A stretch of 64,000 bases of DNA, taken from assembly GCA_963524305.1 (NCBI GenBank), contig CAURGH010000008.1, forward strand, positions 25,400-89,399. Direction: 5' to 3'. Position numbers and translations under genes: made by a program. The notes under the pieces are model-generated. The model worked only from the letters and a program-made list of their open reading frames with translations. It did not search any database and was not told where the DNA came from. The first letter of the stretch is position 1, and each line of letters begins with the position of its first letter. This document shows, in pieces, positions 24,624-34,300 of the stretch. The stretch is from JABCPH02 sp963524305 (GTDB lineage Bacteria; Fusobacteriota; Fusobacteriia; Fusobacteriales; Leptotrichiaceae).

Positions 24624-26168
24624 ATGATAATTTCAAATGTAGAAATCAATAAAAATAAATTTGAAGAATTTGTAAGGGTTTTATTACTGGAAAAATATGA
24701 AATTTTAGATAAAAATTCTGGAGAAAGTATTTTTTTTGAAGTAATAGAAAACTCTAAAAAAATTGAAGTGAAAGCAATTTTGACAAATGAAAAATTTTTA
24801 GAGAATAATGAGAAAGAAAGTGAAGGAAATTCAAAAATAAAAATTGAGGTTGTAAAAGATTTTGAGATAAAAATGCTGGATAAGGCGAAAATATTGAAAG
24901 AGATTGATTTTTCATACGAAAAAATTTGTGATGATTATTTTGATCAGGCGGAAGTTATGATGAAAACCGTGTTGATGAAATTATTTGGGAAGGAAAAGTC
25001 TTACAAATGGGGAACACTGATTGGAGTGAGACCAACTAAAATTGTAGGAAGATTCTTGAAAATGGGACTTTCATATGAAAAAATTTCTGAAATATTGGAA
25101 AATATTTATTTGGTTAGCGAGATGAAACGAGATTTGTTGATTGGAATTGTGAAAAGACAAGAGCCATATTTAGATAAGGAAACAATTGGAATTTACATTG
25201 GAATTGCTTTTTGTCCTACTAAATGCTCGTATTGTTCATTCCCTGCATATTTATTACGAGGGAAGTATGCTGAGAGATATTCTGAATATATTGAGTCGAT
25301 TTACCGAGAAATTCGTGAAATTGGTGAGTTGACATGTGAATTGAATCTGAAAATAAATACGATTTATATCGGTGGTGGGACACCTTCAATTTTGACAGCT
25401 GAAGAGATTAAGAAAATGTTGGAAACAATTAAAGAAAGCTATGATTTGAGTTGTTTGAAGGAATTTACATTTGAAGCTGGACGGATTGATACGTTGGATG
25501 AGGAAAAATTGACGATTATTAAGAATTATGGGATTAACAAAATTAGTATAAATCCACAATCGTTTAATGATGCAACATTAAAGCTCGTAAACCGTTATCA
25601 CAACAGAGAACAGTTTGATTTTGTTTACAAACTTGCAAAAGATCTTGGGTTAGAAATAAATATGGATTTAATTTTGGGATTGCCACGTGAGACGACAGAA
25701 GATATTTTACATACGATGGACGAAGTTGCAAAATATGACATGGAAAATTTGACAATTCATAATTTAGCGATAAAAAATGCGAGTAAACTGAATAAGGAAA
25801 ATTACAAGCATAAAGATATTTTGGATTATGAAATGATTTTTAAAAAAATTGATGAAGTTACGATGAATAAAGGATTGAAGCCGTATTACATGTATCGTCA
25901 AAAAAATAGTTTTCAGTGGGGAGAAAATCTAGGTTACGCACTTGATAATTGTGAGTCGATTTACAATATTGAGATGATTGAGGAAAATAAGACAATTATT
26001 GGGATTGGTGCGGGTGCAATTACAAAGTTGATTTGGCAGGACGAGAGGTTGAAAAAAGATAATATAAAAAGAATTGTGAATCCGAAAGATCCGCTTGTTT
26101 GGATGAATGAATTGGATGAGCGATTAGAAAAGAAAAAAGGGGAAATAAAAAAATTATTTAAAAAATAG
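24624..26168 (+). CDS. hemZ: Oxygen-independent coproporphyrinogen III dehydrogenase-like radical SAM protein HemZ
   Basis: Radical SAM enzyme of heme synthesis, HemN-like. The cluster motif CPTKCSYC has Cys197, Cys201 and Cys204. A family-specific N-terminal region (residues 1-180), including WGTLIGVRPTKIVGRF, marks HemZ rather than HemW. IYIGGGTPSIL and NPQSFNDATLKLVNRYHN are conserved core stretches. The 514 residues are normal. Whether this anaerobe makes heme is unknown; HemZ-like proteins in fusobacteria may act on other tetrapyrroles or be involved in heme use. Confidence 0.88.
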   Translation: MIISNVEINKNKFEEFVRVLLLEKYEILDKNSGESIFFEVIENSKKIEVKAILTNEKFLENNEKESEGNSKIKIEVVKDFEIKMLDKAKILKEIDFSYEKICDDYFDQAEVMMKTVLMKLFGKEKSYKWGTLIGVRPTKIVGRFLKMGLSYEKISEILENIYLVSEMKRDLLIGIVKRQEPYLDKETIGIYIGIAFCPTKCSYCSFPAYLLRGKYAERYSEYIESIYREIREIGELTCELNLKINTIYIGGGTPSILTAEEIKKMLETIKESYDLSCLKEFTFEAGRIDTLDEEKLTIIKNYGINKISINPQSFNDATLKLVNRYHNREQFDFVYKLAKDLGLEINMDLILGLPRETTEDILHTMDEVAKYDMENLTIHNLAIKNASKLNKENYKHKDILDYEMIFKKIDEVTMNKGLKPYYMYRQKNSFQWGENLGYALDNCESIYNIEMIEENKTIIGIGAGAITKLIWQDERLKKDNIKRIVNPKDPLVWMNELDERLEKKKGEIKKLFKK

Positions 26169-26202
26169 AAAAAAGAAAAAGGTTAATTGAGGGGGAAAAT
26201 TT

Positions 26203-26790
26203 ATGAAAATCAAATATTTGATTATTTTTGTGATGTTATTAATTTTAGGGAATTTTTTGAGATTGTTTGTTGAGGATAGAAATGTGCCTAAAATCGAGAT
26301 TAGCGAGGAAGTTTCTTATAAAAAGGACAAAGCTAAAAAAGAAAATGATTTATCGGGAACGAATACGAAATATGATGTGAATAGTGTGACTTATGAGGAA
26401 TTGCTAAAACTTAATTTTGGTAAATCGAAGGCCCAGAAAATCATTGAGTTCAGAGATGAAATGGGAATAATTTTTGAAATGGACGAATTGAAGGGAATTC
26501 CAAAATTTGGCGAAAGTGGATTGAAATTAGCTAAAAAATATTTGTATGTGGATTTAGAAAAACTGAAAAATGTTGAAAAAAACTATAAAAAATCTAGCTT
26601 TAAAAAGTACAATATTACAAAAGCTGATGAGGAAGAGCTGAAAAAAATTGGTTTTACAAAAAAGGAAATAAAAAAAATATTACCTGAAATTGAAAATAGT
26701 AATATTCATTCAAATATAGATTTAGAGAAACTTATAGGAAATAATAGATATTTAGAACTAGAAAAAAGAATAAAATTCCTTGACGAATAA
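26203..26790 (+). CDS. Helix-hairpin-helix (ComEA-like) exported protein
   Basis: A 195-residue protein with an N-terminal membrane anchor (residues 4-23, YLIIFVMLLILGNFL), a short linker, then a ComEA-type HhH pair: VNSVTYEELLKLNFGKSKAQKI and MDELKGIPKFGESGLKLAKKY. A second, more divergent HhH-like half follows (ITKADEEELKKIGFTKKEI). ComEA binds incoming DNA in natural transformation, so a DNA-binding surface role is possible. The tRNA-Leu promoter overlaps its last codons. Confidence 0.75.
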   Translation: MKIKYLIIFVMLLILGNFLRLFVEDRNVPKIEISEEVSYKKDKAKKENDLSGTNTKYDVNSVTYEELLKLNFGKSKAQKIIEFRDEMGIIFEMDELKGIPKFGESGLKLAKKYLYVDLEKLKNVEKNYKKSSFKKYNITKADEEELKKIGFTKKEIKKILPEIENSNIHSNIDLEKLIGNNRYLELEKRIKFLDE

Positions 26791-26808
26791 AAAAAAATAT
26801 GCTATACT
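26780..26808 (+). promoter_or_regulatory. Promoter of tRNA-Leu
   Basis: TTGACG at 26780-26785 and TATACT at 26803-26808 with a 17-base spacer and an upstream TG (extended -10). The tRNA begins 14 bases after the -10 box. The -35 box overlaps the end of the preceding gene. Confidence 0.85.
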
Positions 26809-26822
26809 ACTTTAGTAAGGTT

Positions 26823-26908
26823 GCCCGAGTGGTGAAATTGGTAGACGCAACGGACTCAAAATCCGTCGATTTTATATCGTGCCGGTTCGACTCCGGCCTC
26901 GGGCACCA
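26823..26908 (+). tRNA. tRNA-Leu (anticodon CAA)
   Basis: An 86-base class II tRNA with encoded CCA. The acceptor GCCCGAG pairs with CTCGGGC, the anticodon loop is CTCAAAA (CAA, Leu), and it has a variable arm and the T-loop GTTCGACTC. It lies at the left edge of the decayed accessory region. Confidence 0.97.
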
Positions 26909-26961
26909 ATTACCACTTAAAATATAAAGGCTTAAAAATAATAACTTAAATATCAAACAGG

Positions 26962-27003
26962 CTATTTTGTAAGTAATAATTACTACTTGCAAAATAGTTT
27001 TTT
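26962..27003 (+). terminator. Terminator downstream of tRNA-Leu
   Basis: CTATTTTGTAAGTA at 26962-26975 pairs with TACTTGCAAAATAG at 26984-26997, one G-U pair, followed by a T-run. Confidence 0.88.
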
Positions 27004-27070
27004 TGTTTTTAGTAAAATCAATAGAAAACTAGTAAATAAAGGATAGATAATAGAAGTCATTCAAAATTTT

Positions 27071-27548
27071 GGGGATACTTCAAAAAGCAGAAATCTTTAA
27101 AACAATGTCGCCATATAATGATCACAATGGTTCATTGAGATGGACAGTTGCAGGAGACGTGTTTGGAGGAATTAACAATATGCGTCGTAAATTCTGGGTA
27201 GTAGACGATACCTTTGAATCAAAAGGTGATTATTACACTTATGGAGCAGCATTCAAAACTGATTTAGGTTACGATATCAGATTGTCTGAAAGAACACACT
27301 TGAGACCTTATGGAGCTTTGAAAATGGAATATGGTAGATTTAGTAAGATAAAAGAGGATTCTGGAGAAATTAGATTAGAAGTAGATGGAAATGACTATTT
27401 CTCAGTTAAACCTGAAGTTGGATTACAATTTAAATACATTCAACCGATGGCAGTTAGAACTCAATTATCAGTAGAGGTGGAATTGGATTTAGAGCGATTT
27501 ACTAATTCTGAAATTGTTAAAAACATAGAAATAAAAAAAGAGCAGTAG
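27071..27548 (+). pseudogene. Broken partial copy of the autotransporter beta domain
   Basis: This stretch is a near copy of 34630-35290 in the large autotransporter: the run FKTMSPYNDHNGSLRW through VKPEVG is almost unchanged. There is no promoter-proximal half, no signal sequence and no real start (only TTG at 27069). After AATTATCAGTA the sequence jumps to GAGGTGGAATTGG, which in the intact gene lies 211 bases further on; both junctions share TAG. The deletion shifts the frame, so the final strand is lost. The sequence after the stop also resembles that after the intact gene, with its own terminator. It probably is the remnant of a tandem autotransporter gene. Confidence 0.88.
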
Positions 27549-27567
27549 TTTCACTGTTCTTTTTTTG
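27538..27567 (+). terminator. Terminator after the autotransporter fragment
   Basis: AGAGCAGT pairs with ACTGTTCT (one G-U) around AGTTTC, then a T-run to about 27566. It is the relic's counterpart of the terminator at 35304. Confidence 0.7.
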
Positions 27568-27569
27568 TA

Positions 27570-27653
27570 TTATTTGTCTCTATAATGAGAACCACATTGC
27601 CATATTTCTAAAGTATTATTTACAATTTTAAAAACAATACGATTAGCTTTATC
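27570..27653 (-). pseudogene. C-terminal remnant of a YoeB/Txe-like toxin
   Basis: On the minus strand, directly overlapping the end of the antitoxin relic, 27 codons read DKANRIVFKIVNNTLEIWQC then GSHYRDK and a stop. This matches the C-terminal part of Txe/YoeB toxins, where a basic residue, an R-V-x-K-I strand and a final HY are conserved. The N-terminal two thirds are missing, so the toxin gene was lost by deletion. Confidence 0.7.
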
Positions 27654-27900
27654 TATTTAGTTCATGTTCTTTCAGTGTTGTTTTTCCCTTTTTAACATTT
27701 TCAATAGATTGATTTAGACGTTCCATATTTTGATTACTATAAAATGGGTCTGCTGTCACTTCAAAAGGTATTCATCTCTCAGAACCTAATTTTTTTAAAT
27801 AGATTGTTATTGCTGCAGACAGAGAAAGTCCCATATCAGAACAGGCTTGTTCAGCCTTTTTTTTGATAACATCATCAATTCGTAAATTAATTTGTGCCAT
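27649..27900 (-). pseudogene. RelB/DinJ antitoxin gene with an in-frame nonsense codon
   Basis: Minus-strand reading from ATG at 27898-27900, preceded by an AAAGGAGAG ribosome site, gives MAQINLRIDDVIKKKAEQAC, a ribbon-helix-helix start, to KLGSER (42 codons), then TGA at 27772-27774. The same frame continues IPFEVTADPFYS, the DinJ/RelB signature, to a TAA at 27649. One base change (probably CGA or AGA to TGA) explains the break. A typical antitoxin has about 84 residues, exactly the sum of the two parts. With the toxin tail beyond it, this is a dead toxin-antitoxin module. It is easily missed because the pieces are short. Confidence 0.85.
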
Positions 27901-27942
27901 AAAAATCTCTCCTTTTTATATTATTCTATAATTTCTGAATAC

Positions 27943-27971
27943 AATATACTATATTTTATACTAATTGTAAA
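27943..27971 (-). promoter_or_regulatory. Promoter of the antitoxin relic
   Basis: On the minus strand TTTACA (27966-27971) and TATATT (27943-27948) are 17 bases apart, about 40 bases upstream of the antitoxin ATG. The rest of the gap to 28150 shows no other gene. Confidence 0.55.
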
Positions 27972-28150
27972 GTATTATTATATACAAAATATAGTAAAAT
28001 AATTAAATTATATCTAAAATTAATTTTTGTATCTAGAAGTTATCTTTAGAATATGGATATTAAGAAATGATTGTTGCATCTTCTTTGATATAACATTTAC
28101 TTATGTTCCTTATCAAAAAATAAAAATTTCATTAAAGCTAAATTTCTTTT

Positions 28151-28178
28151 TGAAAAATCTTTTTTTTGTGTTATAATA
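28151..28178 (+). promoter_or_regulatory. Promoter of the autotransporter gene
   Basis: TTGAAA at 28151-28156 and TATAAT at 28173-28178 with a 16-base spacer. A leader of about 130 bases follows before the gene. Confidence 0.6.
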
Positions 28179-28311
28179 ATAAACAAAATAAAATAAAATT
28201 ATTTCAAATTTGAAGTCATAAATTGGTTAAAATTTAGTAAATATATGGGTTTTATGAAGAAAAAAATTTGATGTGTATTATTTTAGATTAAAAGAGAATT
28301 AAAAGGAGAGA

Positions 28312-31300
28312 ATGAAAATGACAAATAATTTAAGAGTTTTAAAGAAAGAATTGAAATCTTTTGCCAAAAAAGTAAAAGATTTTAAATATACGGATTCTGC
28401 ACTTATTACTTTTTTATTGACTGGGACGATAGAGCTAGGTGTTACGTTGAATGCTCATGCGGCTCAAGATGAAATCGAAACGCAGAAAAAAGTGATTAAT
28501 ACATCAATATCAGATATGCATCAGCAATTTAAAAGGGTGAAATCTGAAAATGATAAATTAATGAAAGATTATAACTTAGAGTTAATACAATTAATGGAGC
28601 AAGGAGACCACGTAGTAAAATCACCTTGGAGCTCTTGGCAATATGGAATAAATGGAATTTACAACGATTGGCAAGGAAAATACAAAGGTCGTGGAGACAA
28701 AACTCCTGATATGAAATATGAAAGAGATAAAACATTAGCAAAATACAAATACAACACAAATCCAAACAAAGCATACGGCTACGGAAATACAACAGAACTT
28801 GGATTGAAACAGGAACCAAACGCAGTAATTCCAGTATCAGCATCACTTCAACCATTGATTCCAAGAATAAAAACAGCAAATGTTTCAATGGCAGTTGATA
28901 TTAGTGATTTACCTTCGTTTACACCAAGAACAGTTACACCACCATCAGCACCAGTTGTTAGTACATCAGTAACTTTTACACCACCTACTTTTGGTTTGGT
29001 TGGGGAATCTTTCGGAAATGGAGATGATGATTATTTTGAAAAAACAGTTTCAGGTGATGGGTTAATTGAAGGTGTTTCATTAATAGGTGGAAAATTTGCG
29101 ACAGAACTTACATCTCTTGGGAATACTAGCTATGGTGGAGCTTTAGGGAATAAATGGCGACATGCAGGGAATTGGACTTACGGATATAAAGATTACAAAC
29201 CATATAATGTATCTAATGCAGTATCTAATACAAATAATCCTGGGGTTAGTTCTCTTGCGGCAGGTGGTGGAACATTATCAATGTTACCTGCTCCTATTTC
29301 AAGAACGCTCACAACAGCTTCAGGTAAAACAGGAATTTTAAAAATGGCTTCATACAATAGAAAAAGTTCTACAATGATTAATAATGCAGATATTATGTAT
29401 ACAAGAAAAGGAGCTTCTCTTGCAGGATATAACACTACTAATAAGGATTATGCAGGAGTAGTAAAAGAATTAGTTCATTTGGATACACATGGTGCTCAAC
29501 CAATAACAGGTGCAAATAGTGAAGATACAAGAGTATCAAATATTATAAATAAATTACCAAGTGATAAACAAGCAAAAGTTACAAGTGCATGGTCGGATTT
29601 TAAAAATATTGCTTCTGCAAAAGGGATGGAACGTTCACAAACTTTTATAAATAGAGGAACTACTGTTGTCGAAGGTTCAAATGTAACTTTTTCAAACAGT
29701 TATGATCATACTAATGGTTTCGTTGATGGAAATGGGAAAATGATGGCTGCAGTTTTAAATACGGGCGATATAATAGTACATCCAATGAACGAAAATGGAA
29801 ATAAATTAGGTTCTGATTCATCAGTATTTTTAGTATCTGCAGAAATATATTCAAAAAATCCGTATAGTGGAGGAGTTAATGGAATTCCACAACTTTTGTA
29901 TAATTCTGGAGAAATAAAAATGTACAATAAAAAATCTGCAGTATTTTTTATAAATCCTGATCCATATGAAAGAACAGGGAATACTACAGCAAGAAGAGAT
30001 ATTAGTATAATTAATAGAGATGGACAGATAAAAGAATATGGTGAAAATTCTGTTGGGGTTTATATTAAAACACCGAATTATGTTAAACAATTGAATTTAG
30101 ATTTTTCTGATACGCAAACAAGTGCTGGTAATTTTTCTCCAATGACTTTGTATGGAGATAATAGTATTGGGTTATATATTGAAAAAGTAACAAATGATAC
30201 ATCAGATAACGATTATACTAATGGTGTAGCTGGCCTTACAGAACCACGATATAATGCAAGTGATAAAGGTAAAACATCTATCAAAAGAGCGAGCAATGCT
30301 AATGGAGATTCAGTAGTTTATGGAAACTTCGCAGTTAATATAGGAGATTCAAATGATACTGGAAATCAACAATATACTTCAAAAAATACAATTTCAATAA
30401 ATAATCCAGGTACTATTGATGAACATTCAACAGAAGGAACACCAGATACATTTGATTTAAACAATACTGATACTGCAATTGAAAAAAGTTTTGGTATATT
30501 CTCAAACTATAATATAGACTTCAGTAAAAGCTCTGTTAGTACAACGACAGGAATAAACAAATTCGGACACCAAATTAATATTTTTGGAAATACAAAAGAA
30601 AATATCGGAGTTCTTACTGGAAATGACGCTATATACAAACTTGGTGAAGGAAGTATTAATTTATCAGGTAAAAATAGTACAGAAAATATCGGAGTCTTAG
30701 TTGGTGGAAGTAGAGATTCGTCAGGAAAACTTACTCACCAGACAGATGGTAAAGTAATTGGAGATGTTGTAACAATAACTGGAGATACTACGGGTCATAC
30801 GGATAGAGGAAACAGGGCAATTGTAGCAGTTGGAAAAAATAGTGCGAATGTTTCAAATTCAGTTGAAGTAAATGAAGTTAGATCAACAAATGCTACTAAC
30901 TCAATAGCGATTGTAGCAGATGATAATTCGACTGTAAAAGTTAATAGTTCAGCAACTAATTCATCTTCAACAACTCCAGGAGTAAATATTTCTGGATCAA
31001 GATACGAAGCTACTGCTAGTCGTCCAGATGATAATGTTGGGGCTGCGTATGCGAATAATGGAGCGACTATAACAATAGACAGAACAGTAATGCCAACAGC
31101 AGCTAATATTTCAATAACAGGTGGAATGAATGGTAACAAACATATGGGATTTGGATTGTTTGCAAATAACGAAGGTAATATAAGTGCAAAATATAATTCA
31201 ATAAATGTAACGAATGCTTCTACAGCAATAGCTGCGTTAAATGGAGGGAAAGTAGATTTAGATCACTCACAAGTTGAATATAGTGGAGAAGGATATGCTT

Positions 31301-34300
31301 TATATGCAGGTACTGATCCAAGTACATCTGTTGCAGCAATACCTACTGCAGGAGAAATTAAATTAACAAATGGTAAGTTAGTACTGGGAGGAAAAGCTGT
31401 TGGATATGTAAAAGACCAAGGATTTGCAACTTCTGTAGTTCTTACAGGAACAGATATAGATGTAAAATCAGATGATGTAATAATTGCTGATTTACGAAAT
31501 TCTGCTACAGGTATGGTAACAGTTGATGTTGATAGTTCGGGAACTCCTTTGAAAACGCAATTGTTAGGTGCAGGAGTAGGAACAATTACACCAGTAGCGG
31601 GATCAGGAGCAACTGGAAAACATAAATATGCAGTGGTAGACAATGCTGAAATTAATATTAAATCAGCTGTTGATAAAGCAGATAGTACAACAGATTCAGA
31701 CAGTGAAGTATTCTCGAAAAGATTCTTGTACCAAAATTCAAGAGTAAATGTTGAAACAGGTGCTTCAGTGAAAGCAGAATTGAATACAGCACAGTCACAA
31801 GCGACTGGAACTAGCCTTCCTGTAGGTCTTGCAGTAACTGGAAGTGCAAATTCTACTAATAATTCGACAACAAAAATTGGAAATAAAGGTGATATTGTTG
31901 TTGATAGAACAGATAGTGGACAAGGTGGAATTGGACTTTATGTAGATTATGGTCAAATTAATAACTATAATAGTGGAACAATAAATGTTGAAAAAGGGAC
32001 AGTAAATGGACCTAATAACAAAGCAATTGGAATATATGGAACAAATAATACGAATATTGTAAATGATGGAGCAGTAAATGTTGGTGGTAATAAATCAATA
32101 GGAATTTTAGGACTTTCATATAGAATAGATCATGCTACAGGTTTAGCTGTAGATCCAACTACTGAACCTTATTATGCAAGTGCTACAAATAAAGCTGATT
32201 TTGGTAAAATTAATATCGAAAATTCGGCGACAGGTACAATTACAATGGATAATGACGGTGCAGTAGGAATGTTCGTAAAAAATAATAGTAAGGACTCAAG
32301 TGTAACTGCTGCATACAATAGAACTAAATCTGATCTTGTTGCTGTAAATAGAGGTACTATTACAATGAATGGAAACAATAGTGCAGTAGGAATGGGAGCA
32401 GGTAACGGTACAGTTACAAATGATACAGCTGGTAAAATTTATGTAAATGGAACAAAATCAGTTGGTATGTATGGAACAAAAGATTCTGATTTAACAAATA
32501 ATGGAGAAATCAATGTTGTAGCGACTTCTGCTGGAAATGAATCAATTGGAATGTACATTGACGATCAAGATTCAACTATTACAAATACAGGAAAAATCAA
32601 TGTCGGGCAATCTTCTTACGGAATTTATGGTAAAAAAGTAAATATGAATGGTGGAGAAATTAATGTTGCAGACGATGGAGTTGGAGTTTATTCGACAGGG
32701 CCTACTGTAAATCTTAATTCAGGAAAAGTTACAGTTGCAAATAATAACTCAGTAGGAGTTTACATTGCAGATGATAGTAAAAATCCACAACCAACAACAG
32801 TAACATCAGCTGTTGATATGAAAGTAGGAGATACAGATTCGTTTGGATATTTGATAACAGCTACAAATGCTAAGACAGACTTGACGATAAATCCAACACC
32901 AAATGATGTTCATGTTGGAGAAAAATCAGTTTATGTTTATTCAGCAGCACCACAAAGTTTAGGTGGAAAAATTATCAATCATTCAAATATTGTAATGGAT
33001 AAGAATAACGGATATGGAATTTATTCTTCGCAAGATTCAGAAAACTATGGAGATATTAACTTAACTTCGGGAGTTGGAAATATAGGAGTTTACTCAACAC
33101 AAGGAATGGGTAGAAACCATGGAACAATTACAGTTGGTCCAAGTAATGTAACTGACAAAGAATATGGAATTGGTATGGCAACTGGATATTATGACGAAGC
33201 TACAAAAGCTGAATTAAATATGGGAACAATTGAAAATGTTGGAACCATCAATGTTTCAGACGATAACAGTGTGGGAATGTATGCTGTTGGAAGTGGTTCA
33301 AAAGCAATTAACAGAGGAACTATTAACTTGAGTGGTAATAATACAACTGGAATGTATATTGATAGACATGCGATTGGAGAAAATTACGGAACTATTCAAA
33401 CAACACCGACTGCGAATGGAAAAGGAATCAAAGGGGTAGTTGTAACGAATGGTGGAGTAATTAAAAACTACGGAACAATTAATATTCAAGGTGCTAAAAA
33501 TATCGGAGTGTATGCGTTTAGAGGAGATGAAACAAGTTCAAAATATGTACCTTATGAAGAACACGGAACTGGAAATATTTCAACAAGACCATACGTAGAA
33601 GGAACTGCTACGGATAGAAAAACAGTTGGAAAAGCATCAGTAAAAGTTCCGCCTGCATCATTGCCAAGTGCGGTTTCAATTTCAATAGACGGTGTAGATG
33701 TAGCACCTACAAAAGTTGATACAAATATTGCTTCACCACAAGCACCAGAAGTATTGATTACAGATTTATCAGGAGTAACAAAATTAAATCTAGCAGCAGA
33801 ACAAATGGATCACGATCACACTGATTCAAATGCAGAAATTTCAAGCATTGGAATGTATGTAGATACTTCAGGAATAAATTATACACAACCAATACAAGGA
33901 TTAAGTAATTTATCAGGATTGACAGATGTAGATTTAATCATGGGTACAGAAGTTACTAAATACTTAAATGCAAAAGCAATACAAATTGGAGATAATATTT
34001 TAAAACCATATAATGATGCATTGGCAAGTGTAGTATCGACAGGAGTTGACTTGAATGTAAATTCGGCAAGTTTAACTTGGTTAGCACAACCAGTAGAATC
34101 AGGAAATGTAGCGGCACCAATAAAAACAGTATACATGGTTAAAATTCCGTATACAGACTTTGCAAGTAAAAACGATGTTGATACAGAACATTTCTTAGAT
34201 GGATTGGAACAAAGATACGGAGTTGAAGGAATTCACTCAAGAGAAAAACAAATTTTCAATAAGTTGAATAGTTTAGGAAAAGGAGAATCTCATATTTTTG

